Origin: Lysobacteraceae bacterium NML93-0793
GTDB taxonomy: Bacteria; Pseudomonadota; Gammaproteobacteria; Xanthomonadales; Xanthomonadaceae
DNA length: 64,000 bases
Direction of reading: 5' to 3'
NCBI GenBank assembly: GCA_002324875.1
Contig: NTJG01000008.1
Coordinates: forward strand, 122,493 to 186,492
Under the pieces are notes generated by a model. It was not told the DNA's origin and searched no databases. It worked only from the letters and a program-made list of their open reading frames with translations. The position numbers and the translations under genes were made by a program. Shown one piece after another: positions 1-8,813 of the stretch (position 1 is its first letter; every line of letters starts with the position of its first letter).

Positions 1-25
1 GCCCGAGGGTTTCGAACGTGGTCAT
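1..25 (-). CDS. start of an unidentified minus-strand gene (partial)
   Basis: An ATG read on the minus strand at 25-23 is preceded by AGGAG (36-32) at a spacing of six bases. Only eight codons (MTTFETLG) lie inside the window. This N-terminus resembles the start of RhlE-type DEAD-box RNA helicases, but eight residues cannot prove it. The real support is the combination of start codon and Shine-Dalgarno. Confidence 0.5.
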
Positions 26-448
26 GTGGTGCTCCTGTGAGCCAATGCAGGCAGCGGCGGTCCGCATTCCGCGGACGACAGCCGACAGGCCGTGTAGTGG
101 CGATGGACCCGGAGCTATCCTGCGAACCGCGCTGCGAGTACCGATGTGACGGCGGCGGGAAAGACCCGGGCCGTGTCTGCGCGACGATAGACGTGCGGGG
201 GTAAGACCCGGGGGCGACGCGATGCGTCGGCGGGAATACCAGGATCGTGACCTCGGCCGGTGAGGGCCTTCGGTGGGCGACCGCGTGCAGAACCCGCGCA
301 GTCTACGCCAATGCGGCGGCGCGTGCCGCAGTGGACGTACGGCCAGCTGTACCGGCGCTCAGCTTCGGGACACCGCATCTCTCCAGCGACGCTGTGCGGC
401 CTGCAGCGGCTGTGGCACGCTCGCGCCTCCGATCGATGGAACTTCTGC
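26..448. other. intergenic region, no gene recognised
   Basis: About 420 bases between the partial minus-strand gene and the DoxX-like gene. Several open frames cross it on both strands but none gives a recognisable protein, and they overlap one another as expected at high GC. It presumably holds promoters for the two divergent genes. No convincing -35/-10 pair was seen. Confidence 0.5.
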
Positions 449-811
449 ATGGCTTCCGGTTCCGGCGCGCATGGCGCCGCACTCACTGTCGCCCGCTGGG
501 CACTCGCCAGCCTGTTCGTCGTGCTCGGCGGCTGGCGCATCTGGGGCGCGCTCAACGGCGCGTCGCTGTCCAACGTGGCGCTGCTGCTCAGCGTCTGCGA
601 GCTGCTGCTCGGCGTGCTGATTCTCGCCGGCTGGCGCCTGCGCTGGACGGCGCTGGCCGCGGTCGCGCTGCTGGTGATCGATGCCGTGCTCTCGCATCCG
701 TTCTGGGCGATGCGCGCGGGCGCGCGCGATGTCCAGCTGCTGCATTTCATGAAGAACATCGCGATCGCCGGCGGCTTCCTGCTGCTCTCGGCCATCGCAC
801 CCCGGAGATGA
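449..811 (+). CDS. DoxX-like small membrane protein
   Basis: A 120-residue protein with about four hydrophobic segments and short charged loops, as in the DoxX/YphA family. The C-terminal pattern HFMKNIAIAGGFLLL is characteristic of DoxX proteins. The open frame extends upstream to 260, but that part is Arg/Pro/Ser-rich and not family-like. The ATG at 449 follows ATGGA with reasonable spacing, so it was chosen. The stop lies four bases before the next ATG (816), so the gene is probably co-transcribed with the antiporter. DoxX proteins are inner-membrane proteins often linked to redox or thiol stress; the role here is not known. Confidence 0.75.
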   Translation: MASGSGAHGAALTVARWALASLFVVLGGWRIWGALNGASLSNVALLLSVCELLLGVLILAGWRLRWTALAAVALLVIDAVLSHPFWAMRAGARDVQLLHFMKNIAIAGGFLLLSAIAPRR

Positions 812-815
812 GCCC

Positions 816-2684
816 ATGGCCGATGCCGCGCACGAGACCACCAGCCAGCTGATCCAGGTCGTCGCGCTGCTGGGCGCAGCGGTGGTCGCGGTCCCGCTGT
901 TCCGCAAGCTCAAGCTGGGCTCGGTGCTCGGCTACCTGGCCGCGGGCCTGGCGATCGGACCGTTCGGCTTCGGCTGGTTCTCCGATCCGCAGTCGATCCT
1001 CCACGTAGCCGAGCTGGGCGTGGTGATGTTCCTGTTCGTGATCGGCCTGGAGATGCGGCCCTCCCACCTGTGGAGCCTGCGGCGGCAGATCTTCGGCCTG
1101 GGCGCACTGCAGATCTGCCTGGCGATCGCCGCGCTGACCACCGTGCTGTTCGCATTCGGCTTCGACTGGCGCGTCGCCTTCGTCGGCGCGTCCGGCTTCG
1201 TGATGACCTCGACCGCGGTGGTCATGCAGCTGCTGTCCGAACGCGGCGAGATCGCCCTGCCCCATGGTCAGAAGATCGTCTCGGTGTTGCTGTTCGAGGA
1301 CCTGCTGATCGTGCCGTTGCTGGCGCTGATCGCGTTCCTGGCGCCCACGCCCGAAGCTGCGGCTGACGCCCCGTCGCGCTGGGTCGCGGTCGGCATCGGC
1401 ATCGGCTCGCTGGCCGCGCTGATCGTCGCCGGCATCTATCTGCTCAATCCGATGTTCCGCGTGCTCGCCGCCGCCAAGGCGCGCGAGGTCATGACCGCGG
1501 CCGCACTGCTGGTCGTGCTGGGCGCGGCGCTGCTGATGCAGCTGGGCGGCCTGTCGATGGCGATGGGCGCGTTCCTGGCCGGCGTGCTGCTGTCGGAATC
1601 CTCGTTCCGGCACCAGATCGAAGCCGACATCGAGCCCTTCCGCGGCATCCTGCTGGGCCTGTTCTTCCTCGGCGTCGGCATGGCGCTCGATCTGGCGGTG
1701 GTGGCCGCCAACTGGGCGTTGATCGGCATCGGCGTGTTGGCGCTGATGGCCGCCAAGGCCGCGTGCATCTACGTCGTCGGGCGGATCACACGCAGCGGCC
1801 ATCGCGAGGCGCTGGAGCGCGCGGTGCTGATGGCCCAGGGCGGCGAATTCGCCTTCGTGCTGTACGCCGCGGCCGCGGCCAGCGGGCTGATCGATGCCGA
1901 GGTCAACGCGAACCTGACCGCGATCGTCGTGCTGTCGATGGCGCTGACGCCACTGTTCGTGCTGTTGAGCGCTCGCTGGACCGCGCGCCGGGACGATCCC
2001 GCGCCCGACGGCGTCGACGTGGTCGAGAACCAGAGCGGCCGCGTGCTGATCATCGGCTTCGGCCGCTTCGGCCAGGTGATGAGCCAGTCGCTGCTCGCGC
2101 GCGATGTCGACGTCACGATCATCGACACCGACATCGAGATGATCCAGAGCGCCGCCGAGTTCGGCTTCAAGGTCTATTACGGCGACGGCACCCGCCTCGA
2201 CGTGCTGCACGCATCGGGTGCGCACAGCGCGCGCGCGATCGCGGTCTGCATCGACGATCCCGCCGCCGCCGATCGCATCGTCGAACTCGCCGGCGAATCC
2301 TTCCCGCAGGCGCGCCTGCTGGTCCGCGCCTACGACCGCGCCCATGCGTTGAAGCTGGTCAATGCCGGCGTCGACGTGCAGGTGCGCGAGACCTTCGAAT
2401 CCGCGGTGCTGTTCGGCGCCGCGGCGCTGCGTGCGCTCGACATGCCCGAGGACGAAGCCGACGCGATCGCCGCCCAGGTACGGCGTCTCGACGCCGAGCG
2501 GTTCGAACTCGAGGTCGCCAGCAACGACACCCGCGCCGGCATTCCGTTGATCATCAAGAACACCGATGCGCCCGGCCCGAAGCCGACGCCGCTGACGCGT
2601 CCGCGGCGCGAGAGCCGTGTGCTCAACGTCGATGTCGACGTGCCGGCATCGACGCCCGACGGCGCCGCGCCGCGCGAGTCCTGA
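816..2684 (+). CDS. CPA2-family K+/H+ antiporter with RCK domain (KefB/KefC-like)
   Basis: 622 residues, the length of KefB/KefC. Residues about 10-385 form a Na+/H+ exchanger-type membrane domain of a dozen hydrophobic segments. A TrkA-N (RCK) domain follows, with the Rossmann motif GFGRFG at 414-419 and an acidic residue at the end of the second strand, so it should bind a nucleotide. Known relatives expel K+ in exchange for H+ during electrophile stress under glutathione-adduct control. KefB and KefC cannot be told apart here, and no ancillary KefF/KefG flavoprotein gene is adjacent. GGAG lies nine bases before the ATG. Probably in one transcript with the DoxX-like gene. Confidence 0.9.
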   Translation: MADAAHETTSQLIQVVALLGAAVVAVPLFRKLKLGSVLGYLAAGLAIGPFGFGWFSDPQSILHVAELGVVMFLFVIGLEMRPSHLWSLRRQIFGLGALQICLAIAALTTVLFAFGFDWRVAFVGASGFVMTSTAVVMQLLSERGEIALPHGQKIVSVLLFEDLLIVPLLALIAFLAPTPEAAADAPSRWVAVGIGIGSLAALIVAGIYLLNPMFRVLAAAKAREVMTAAALLVVLGAALLMQLGGLSMAMGAFLAGVLLSESSFRHQIEADIEPFRGILLGLFFLGVGMALDLAVVAANWALIGIGVLALMAAKAACIYVVGRITRSGHREALERAVLMAQGGEFAFVLYAAAAASGLIDAEVNANLTAIVVLSMALTPLFVLLSARWTARRDDPAPDGVDVVENQSGRVLIIGFGRFGQVMSQSLLARDVDVTIIDTDIEMIQSAAEFGFKVYYGDGTRLDVLHASGAHSARAIAVCIDDPAAADRIVELAGESFPQARLLVRAYDRAHALKLVNAGVDVQVRETFESAVLFGAAALRALDMPEDEADAIAAQVRRLDAERFELEVASNDTRAGIPLIIKNTDAPGPKPTPLTRPRRESRVLNVDVDVPASTPDGAAPRES

Positions 2685-2841
2685 CGCCGCGCACGCGGTG
2701 TGCAGGCACGCGCCGACTGTGCCGGATCTGGCTGTTTCGGCCATGACCTTCGACACCCCTCGCGCCCCGCCGCCGGGCGTAGAGTGCGCGCACCCGGACC
2801 GGTGACGTCCGGCGTTCTTTGCTTTCTCCGGAGTTCCCGCC

Positions 2842-4947
2842 GTGACCGCTTCCCCCAATCGCCTGTTTCTGAGCTGCGCCATCGTGCTCGCGCTGTCGGC
2901 ATGCAACCGCGCGCCCGACGCCACATCCGCCCCGGCCGCGAGCGCGGCGCCGTCCGCCGATGCGCCTGCACTCACCCTCGACGAAAGCACGCTGCCGCCC
3001 TACAACCGCTTCCTGATCGGTGACCTCGACACCAGCAAGAACGCCTGCGTCGATTTCGGCGGTTACGTCAACGGCAAGTGGCTGGCCGCCAACGCGATTC
3101 CCGGCGACCGCACCTCGTGGGGCGCGTTCGAAATGCTCGACGAACGCTCGACCGCCGTGCAGCACCAGCTCGCGCAGCAGGCCGCGGCCGATGCGAACGC
3201 GCAGGGCGTCGAGAAGCTGGTCGGCGATTTCTGGGCCACCGGTATGGACGAGGCCACGATCAACGCGCAGGGCATCGCGCCGCTGCAGGCCGATCTCGCG
3301 GCGATCGACGCCCTGACCGACACCGCGTCGATCGCCGAGTGGCTGCGCACCACCGCCGCCAAGGGCCAGGGGTTCCTCTGGGGCATCGGCGCGATGCCGG
3401 ACTTCAAGGACTCCTCGGTCAACATCGCCGCCACCGGCCAGGGCGGTCTCGGCCTGCCCGACACCACCTACTACACCGCCGCCGACAAGGCCGGCATCCG
3501 CGAGGCCTACGTCGCCCATATCGCCAAGGTGCTGGAGCTGTCGGGCACGCCGGCCGCCGACGCGCAGGCCCAGGCCGCCAACGTGCTGGCGTTCGAGACC
3601 CGCATCGCCAAGGCGTCGAAGTCGCGCGAGGAGTTCTCGCGCAACGTCGAGCTGTACTACAACCCGATGTCCGTGGCCGACGCCGACCGGCTGACGCCGA
3701 ACTTCCCGTGGACGACGTTCTTCGAGTCGCAGGGCATCGCGGTGCCGGCGACGTTCTCGATGTCGGTGCCGTCCTTCCATCAGGAAGTCGACAGGATGCT
3801 GGTCGACGTGCCGGTCGAGCAGTGGAAGAGCTACCTGCGCTTCCATGTCGTTGACGGCGCCTCGCCGTACCTGTCGGACGCGTTCGCGCAGCAGAACTAC
3901 GACTTCTACAACAAGACGCTCAGCGGCCAGCAGGAGATCGAACCGCGCTGGAAGCGCGTGCTCGGCACCGTCGACAGCCAGGTCGGCGAGGCGATGGGCC
4001 AGCTGTACGTGCAGGTCGCGTTCCCGGCCGAGTCCAAGGCCAAGATGGAAGCGCTGATCAGGAACCTCAGCGACGCGCTGAAGATCCGCATCGAGAACCT
4101 CGAATGGATGAGCGCCGAGACCAAGCAGAAGGCGCTCGAGAAGTGGAACACCTTCGAGCCGCGCGTCGGTTACCCGGACAAGTGGCGTGACTGGGCCGGC
4201 CTGACCACCGGCCGCGACAGCTACATCGGCAACGTCATGGCCGCGACCGAGTTCAACTACAAGTGGGACATCGGCAAGATCGGCAAGCCGGTCGACAAGA
4301 GCGAATGGGGCATGCGTCCGCAGACGGTCAACGCGTCCTACAACCCGCTGGCCAACCAGCTGACGTTCCCGGCCGCGATCCTGCAGCCGCCGTTCTTCGA
4401 TCCCGATGCCACCGACGAGATGAACTACGGCGGCATCGGCGCGGTGATCGGCCACGAGATGACACACGGCTACGACGACCAGGGTGCGCGCTTCGGGCCG
4501 ACCGGCAACATGGAGAACTGGTGGACCGAGGCCGACATGACCGGCTTCAAGGCGCGCACCGGCAAGCTCGTGCAGCAGTTCAACGACTACACACTGCCCG
4601 ACGGCCGCGCGCTCAACGGCAACCACACGCTGGGCGAGAACATCGCCGATCTCGGCGGCCTGGCGACCGCCTACGACGCGATGCGCAAGGCCGCCGGCGA
4701 CACGCCCGATCCGATGACCGACGGCCTCACCCGCGACCAGCGTTTCTTCCTCAGCTGGGCGACGGTGTGGCGCCGCAATTTCACGCCCGAGGAGCTGACC
4801 AAGCGCCTGGCCACCGACGAGCACGCGCTGTCGTCGTTCCGCGCGATCGCCGCGCCGTCGAACCTGCCGGCCTTCGCCGCCGCGTTCGAGTGCAAGGCCG
4901 GGGATCCGATGGTCCGCAGCGGCGAGCAGCAGGTCGTGATCTGGTAA
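2842..4947 (+). CDS. pepO: M13-family zinc metallopeptidase lipoprotein (PepO/neprilysin-like)
   Basis: 701 residues, normal for the M13 (neprilysin) family. The N-terminus is a lipoprotein signal with lipobox LSAC (Cys at about residue 20), so it should be anchored in the periplasm. The zinc site is complete: HEMTH at 538-542 and the third ligand Glu599 in ENIAD, with Asp603. The substrate-binding motif VNASYNP and the family C-terminus ending in IW are present. The start is GTG, with GGAG eight bases upstream. Known members cleave peptides shorter than about 50 residues. Followed by an intrinsic terminator and then a divergent paralogue at 5392-7410. Confidence 0.93.
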   Translation: MTASPNRLFLSCAIVLALSACNRAPDATSAPAASAAPSADAPALTLDESTLPPYNRFLIGDLDTSKNACVDFGGYVNGKWLAANAIPGDRTSWGAFEMLDERSTAVQHQLAQQAAADANAQGVEKLVGDFWATGMDEATINAQGIAPLQADLAAIDALTDTASIAEWLRTTAAKGQGFLWGIGAMPDFKDSSVNIAATGQGGLGLPDTTYYTAADKAGIREAYVAHIAKVLELSGTPAADAQAQAANVLAFETRIAKASKSREEFSRNVELYYNPMSVADADRLTPNFPWTTFFESQGIAVPATFSMSVPSFHQEVDRMLVDVPVEQWKSYLRFHVVDGASPYLSDAFAQQNYDFYNKTLSGQQEIEPRWKRVLGTVDSQVGEAMGQLYVQVAFPAESKAKMEALIRNLSDALKIRIENLEWMSAETKQKALEKWNTFEPRVGYPDKWRDWAGLTTGRDSYIGNVMAATEFNYKWDIGKIGKPVDKSEWGMRPQTVNASYNPLANQLTFPAAILQPPFFDPDATDEMNYGGIGAVIGHEMTHGYDDQGARFGPTGNMENWWTEADMTGFKARTGKLVQQFNDYTLPDGRALNGNHTLGENIADLGGLATAYDAMRKAAGDTPDPMTDGLTRDQRFFLSWATVWRRNFTPEELTKRLATDEHALSSFRAIAAPSNLPAFAAAFECKAGDPMVRSGEQQVVIW

Positions 4948-4974
4948 ACGCGGCGCGTCGTTGAACAGAAAAGA

Positions 4975-5000
4975 GCCCGGCAGTGATGCCGGGCTTTTTT
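4975..5000 (+). terminator. intrinsic terminator after the M13 peptidase gene
   Basis: A perfect 8-bp stem (4975-4982 with 4987-4994), a GTGA loop and six T residues (4995-5000), 28 bases after the pepO stop. It separates the two tandem peptidase genes, so they have separate promoters or rely on readthrough. Confidence 0.93.
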
Positions 5001-5391
5001 CGTTCGTAGGCCACAGCCATCGCGTTCGCCCCCCCCCGGCGGCGACAGCCCGGAATCGCGATGTCGCGGCGCGTCGATCGCAGAAGCGCGCTCGCGCGCG
5101 GCGCGGTGCCGGGAATGCCCGTTCGCCCGCGAGCGCGCGGCTGCACATCCGCGCGTTGCGGTCGACACACACGGCGGACGGCGTGGCCCTGCGCCGCGCA
5201 CTGGACGGCGCCCGTCGTTGCGCCGAGACGGCCTGCCGCGCCGACTCGCGCGCGTGAACAGGGACTCTCCGTCTTCGCCGTCACGACCGCCCTGCGCGCA
5301 CTCCCGCTTCGCGTCCCGGCCGGCGTGACACCGCACCGTTGCGGCGGCTACGGCTTGATAGACTTGCGCGATTCACGCCACGGACTCCGCA
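5001..5391. other. intergenic region with C9 run and REP-like repeat
   Basis: 390 bases without a recognisable gene. It contains a run of nine C (about 5029-5037) and, at about 5082-5143, a copy of the GC-rich palindromic repeat also seen at 34690 and 63545. The last part should hold the promoter of the second M13 gene; CTTGATAGACTTGCG near 5355 is AT-richer than its surroundings but is not a clear promoter. Confidence 0.55.
5082..5143. repeat. REP-like palindromic repeat, copy A
   Basis: Two inverted GC-rich arms (GAAGCGCGCTCGCGCGCG and, after about 25 bases, GTTCGCCCGCGAGCGCGCGG). The layout and sequence match the copy at 34690-34759, and the half-site matches both halves of the copy at 63545-63658. 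Intergenic position, palindromic arms and recurrence fit the REP class common in xanthomonads. Confidence 0.65.
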
Positions 5392-7410
5392 ATGCCGATC
5401 CAGCACTCGCTCGCCCGCCCCGCCCTGCTCGCCGCATCGATCGCCCTGCTGGTCGGCCTGAGCACCGATGCCGATGCCCAGCGTCGCGCCGCCGCGCCCC
5501 GCGCGCCCGCGCTGACGGCCTGCACCGACCTCTACACCTTCGTCAACCAGGATTGGCTGGCCGCCAATACGCTCGTCGCCGGCCAGGGCACGCGCTCGGC
5601 CTTCGGCGAACTGCAGGCCACCGCGCTTCAGCAGCAGCACGACCTGCTCAACGCCGCGATGCAGTCGCCGCAGAACGACGTCCAGCGCCTGCTCGGCGAT
5701 TTCTGGGCGAGCGGCCTGGACGAGGCGGCGGTCGAGGCCGACGGCGCCAAGCCGATCGCGCCGTTGATCGCGCGCATCGACGGCATCCGCCGCACGCGCG
5801 ACATCGCGCCCGCGATCGCCGCGCTGCACCAGGTCGGCATCCCGGTGCTGTTCAACTTCGGCGCCGAGGCCGATCTCGGCGATCTCAACCGCCACCTGGG
5901 CTACTTCGTCCAGGGCGGCCTGGGCCTGCCGGACCCGGCGTACTACAGCCGCGGCGACGCCGAGACCCAGCAGATCGTCGCCCAGTACACCCAGTACGTG
6001 CGCAACATCCTGGCGCTGACCGGCACCGCCGAAGACCGCCTCGATGCCGAGACCGAACTGGTGCTCGAGCTCGAACGCCGCATCGCCGCCGCGTCGCGTC
6101 CGCTGGCCGAGATCCGCGATCCGCGCACGCAGTACGCGCTGGTCAACACCGCCGATCTCGCCAAGCAGTACCGCCGCCTGCAGCTCGGCGAGTTCCTCAC
6201 CGCGCAGGGCGTGCAGTCCGAGCAGGTCTCGCTGGCCAATCCCGAACTGTTCCGGCAGATCGACACGCTGGTCGGCGCGCTCAAGCCCGAACAGTGGAAG
6301 GCCTACCTGCGTTTCCACATCGGCGATGCGATGGCGCCGTTCCTGTCGAAGACCTTCCGCGACGCCGAGTTCGATTTCCACGGCCGCATCCTCCGCGGCG
6401 AGAGCGCCCAGCCGACGCGCCAGCAACTGGTGCTGGGCGCGATCAACCGCGCGGCCGGCCCGATGCTCGCGCGCGAGTACGTCGCCCGTCACCTGCCCGA
6501 GGCGACGCGCGCGCGCGCCGAACTCGTCTCCGGCCAGGTGCGCGATGCACTGGGTCGCAGCATCGAGCGCAGCGCCTGGATGAGCGATGCCGCCAAGACC
6601 GAGGCCGCCGCCAAGCTCGCGAACCTGCGCATCCAGATCGGTGCGCCGGTCGAGGACATCGACTACACGGTGCAGCCGATGGGCCGCGTCAGCTTCGGCA
6701 GCAACATGCTGATCGCCTCCACCTGGCGCCACGCCCAGGAAATGCGTCGCATCGGCCAGCAGAACGTCGCGCGTCGCTGGGATCTGCTGCCGCAGAACCC
6801 GGCGCTGGCCTACGACGCGGCGCAGAATCGCCTGATCGTGACCGCCGCCGTGCTGCAGGCCCCGGTGCTCGACATGACGACCGACGGTGCCAGCCACTAC
6901 GGCACCTTCGGCGCGCTGGTCGGCCACGAACTCAGCCGTGCGGTCGACGTCAAGGGCAAGTTCGTCGACAGCAACGAAACCGTGCGCACCTGGTGGACGC
7001 CGGCCGACGATGCGGCCTGGCTGCAGGCGACCGACCGGCTGGTCACCCAGTACAACGCCTACCCTTATCCGGGCCTGACCGGCGTCAACGTCAACGGCGC
7101 CCTGACCCGCGACGAGAACGCGGCCGACCTGGCCGGCGTCGAGCTGGCCTGGGATGCGCTGCTGCGCGCGAACCCGGACGTGGCGAAGGACGGCCGCGAG
7201 GCCTTCTTCCGCGGCTGGGCGCAGATGTGGCGCCAGCAGTCGGCCGTGGATACCGCCACGCGCGCCGCGGCGACCTCGGTGCAGGCGCCGGGCCAGTGGC
7301 GCGCCAACGGCCCGGTCTCCAACCTGCCGGCCTACAGCGAGACCTTCGCCTGCAAGGCCGCCGATGCCATGGTGCGCAAGGCCGAGGACCAGGTGTCGAT
7401 CTGGCGGTAA
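5392..7410 (+). CDS. M13-family peptidase paralogue with degenerate zinc site
   Basis: 672 residues with a Sec signal peptide (cleavage likely after ADA near residue 28). It aligns along its length with the preceding PepO-like protein: both N-terminal domains keep YxFVNxxW-type motifs and both end in a C-K-A...IW tail. The zinc motif HExxH is changed: H512-E513-L514-S515-R516, so the second histidine is arginine. The third-ligand region survives as Glu575 and Asp579. The VNAxYNP substrate-binding motif is also eroded, and DDQG after the zinc motif has become DVKG. The frame is fully open and codon use is normal, so this looks like a maintained protein that has probably lost peptidase activity. 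No lipobox, unlike its neighbour. Confidence 0.88.
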   Translation: MPIQHSLARPALLAASIALLVGLSTDADAQRRAAAPRAPALTACTDLYTFVNQDWLAANTLVAGQGTRSAFGELQATALQQQHDLLNAAMQSPQNDVQRLLGDFWASGLDEAAVEADGAKPIAPLIARIDGIRRTRDIAPAIAALHQVGIPVLFNFGAEADLGDLNRHLGYFVQGGLGLPDPAYYSRGDAETQQIVAQYTQYVRNILALTGTAEDRLDAETELVLELERRIAAASRPLAEIRDPRTQYALVNTADLAKQYRRLQLGEFLTAQGVQSEQVSLANPELFRQIDTLVGALKPEQWKAYLRFHIGDAMAPFLSKTFRDAEFDFHGRILRGESAQPTRQQLVLGAINRAAGPMLAREYVARHLPEATRARAELVSGQVRDALGRSIERSAWMSDAAKTEAAAKLANLRIQIGAPVEDIDYTVQPMGRVSFGSNMLIASTWRHAQEMRRIGQQNVARRWDLLPQNPALAYDAAQNRLIVTAAVLQAPVLDMTTDGASHYGTFGALVGHELSRAVDVKGKFVDSNETVRTWWTPADDAAWLQATDRLVTQYNAYPYPGLTGVNVNGALTRDENAADLAGVELAWDALLRANPDVAKDGREAFFRGWAQMWRQQSAVDTATRAAATSVQAPGQWRANGPVSNLPAYSETFACKAADAMVRKAEDQVSIWR

Positions 7411-7488
7411 GCGCAGCCGGATCGTGATCCGGGATGGCGGAACCGGAAGACCGCCATCCGATCACACCCTCCCGTATCCGCTGTCACG

Positions 7489-7516
7489 AAAAGGCCGCAC
7501 ATCGTGCGGCCTTTTT
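7489..7516. terminator. bidirectional intrinsic terminator
   Basis: A 10-bp stem (7491-7500 with 7504-7513), a 3-base loop, an A-run on the left and a T-run on the right. It lies between the convergent M13 paralogue (+) and rhomboid gene (-) and can serve both. Confidence 0.9.
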
Positions 7517-7604
7517 CGGTTGCACCGATCTCGATGCCGAGCGGAGCGGCAACACGTTCTCGACGAATCCCGACTCCGGAGCTCCCGGCAGCCTGGCCGC
7601 CGGA

Positions 7605-8255
7605 TCACAGCCTGCGCACGTGACCGCTACGCCGCCGGTTGAACGGAGGCCGGCCGCGCCAGTGCTGGATCAGCAGCCAGCCGAAGAGCATGCCGCCCAG
7701 ATGCGCGAAGTGGGCCACACCCGACCGCGTGCCGGTGATTCCGAGGACCAGTTCGACCAGTCCGTAGACGATCACCAGAGTGCGCGCCCGCATCGGGATC
7801 GGGGGAAACAGCAGCATGATCCGCTGGTTGGGAAACAGCAGGCCGTAGGCCAGCAGCAGACCGAACACGCCACCGGACGCGCCGAGCGTGGGATACGGAA
7901 ACGCGCCCTGTGCGAGCGACCAGGTCACCACGGCGAGCTGGCACAGGCCGGCGCCCACCACGCACACCAGGTAATAGGTGACGAACCGCTTCGTGCCCCA
8001 GGTGTATTCGAGCTGCGAGCCGAACATCACCAGCGCCAGCATGTTGAAGATCAGGTGCGCCAGATTGCGCGGATCGTGCATGAAGCCGTAGGTCACCAGC
8101 TGCCAGAGCTGGAAGCCGAGGCCGCCGGCGTCGGCGCCACCGATCGGCCACAGCATCATCGGCGCCAGCAGGCCACCGACCGCAAGCTGCAGAAGGAAAA
8201 CGACGACATTGATGGCCAGGATGATCTTGACGGCCTGGGGCAACCTCGGAAACAT
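7605..8255 (-). CDS. rhomboid-family intramembrane serine protease
   Basis: 216 residues with six hydrophobic segments. The catalytic dyad is visible: Ser127 in GASGG and His185 in AHFAHLGG. The family motif HLIFNM and a Trp/Arg loop-1 region are also present. Known rhomboids cleave membrane proteins inside or near a transmembrane helix; the substrate here is unknown. The start at 8255 was chosen because GAGGAG lies seven bases upstream and the protein then begins MFPRLPQAVK, as in relatives; the longer open frame (to 8399) adds low-complexity sequence. 64 bases downstream of the alkyltransferase-like gene on the same strand, so possibly co-transcribed. Confidence 0.9.
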   Translation of the reverse strand: MFPRLPQAVKIILAINVVVFLLQLAVGGLLAPMMLWPIGGADAGGLGFQLWQLVTYGFMHDPRNLAHLIFNMLALVMFGSQLEYTWGTKRFVTYYLVCVVGAGLCQLAVVTWSLAQGAFPYPTLGASGGVFGLLLAYGLLFPNQRIMLLFPPIPMRARTLVIVYGLVELVLGITGTRSGVAHFAHLGGMLFGWLLIQHWRGRPPFNRRRSGHVRRL

Positions 8256-8319
8256 CCGGACTCCTCGTTCGTGCGCGCACATGATACCGGGCGCCCGCAT
8301 CGGGGATGTCGCGGCCGCG

Positions 8320-8685
8320 TCATCGCCTGGACGCGGGTCCCCACAGCGCCGCATCCAGCGTATCCGGACTGTCCACCGCCGGCATGCGCACGCGGCCATT
8401 GATCACGACCACCCCCTCGCGCTGTAAGCGGCGCACCTGCTCGTCGAAGCCGGGGGACGTACGCGGAATCGCGATCGCGCCATCGCTGCGCACGATGCGG
8501 TGCCAGGGCAGCGACGGCGCGTGGTGCTCGCGCAGCACGCGCGCCACCAGACGCGCGCGCCCCGGCAGACCGGCGCGCCTGGCGATATGACCGTATCCGG
8601 CGACCTGGCCGGCCGGCACCGCCCGGATCGCGGCGAGAATGCGCGCGACGGGATCCGACGGCGGCAGTTGCGGGTGTTCGACCAT
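8320..8685 (-). CDS. alkyltransferase-like protein (ATL, MGMT family)
   Basis: 121 residues covering the DNA-binding domain of O6-alkylguanine alkyltransferases. The active-site motif PCHR of true alkyltransferases is P60-W61-H62-R63, so the acceptor cysteine is tryptophan. This is the signature of alkyltransferase-like proteins, which bind O6-alkylguanine, flip it out and hand the lesion to nucleotide excision repair. The helix-turn-helix region and the arginine finger region (RARLVARVL) are present. ATG at 8685-8683; no strong Shine-Dalgarno. Confidence 0.88.
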   Translation of the reverse strand: MVEHPQLPPSDPVARILAAIRAVPAGQVAGYGHIARRAGLPGRARLVARVLREHHAPSLPWHRIVRSDGAIAIPRTSPGFDEQVRRLQREGVVVINGRVRMPAVDSPDTLDAALWGPASRR

Positions 8686-8813
8686 GCCCGAAGCCTACGC
8701 CGGCGGCGAGGCGCTGTCGTCAGCGTCCGCTGCATCACGAACGCGTGCAGCAGTCACCTCGCGAGCATCTGCATCGCCCGCATGCAGACACCGGCCTGGC
8801 GGGCCGGGTCGGA

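Noticed and set aside
747..5172. Two long minus-strand frames (747-2990 and 2623-5172)
   Set aside because: They are antisense to the antiporter and PepO genes, His/Arg/Gln-rich with no recognisable motif, and overlap each other.
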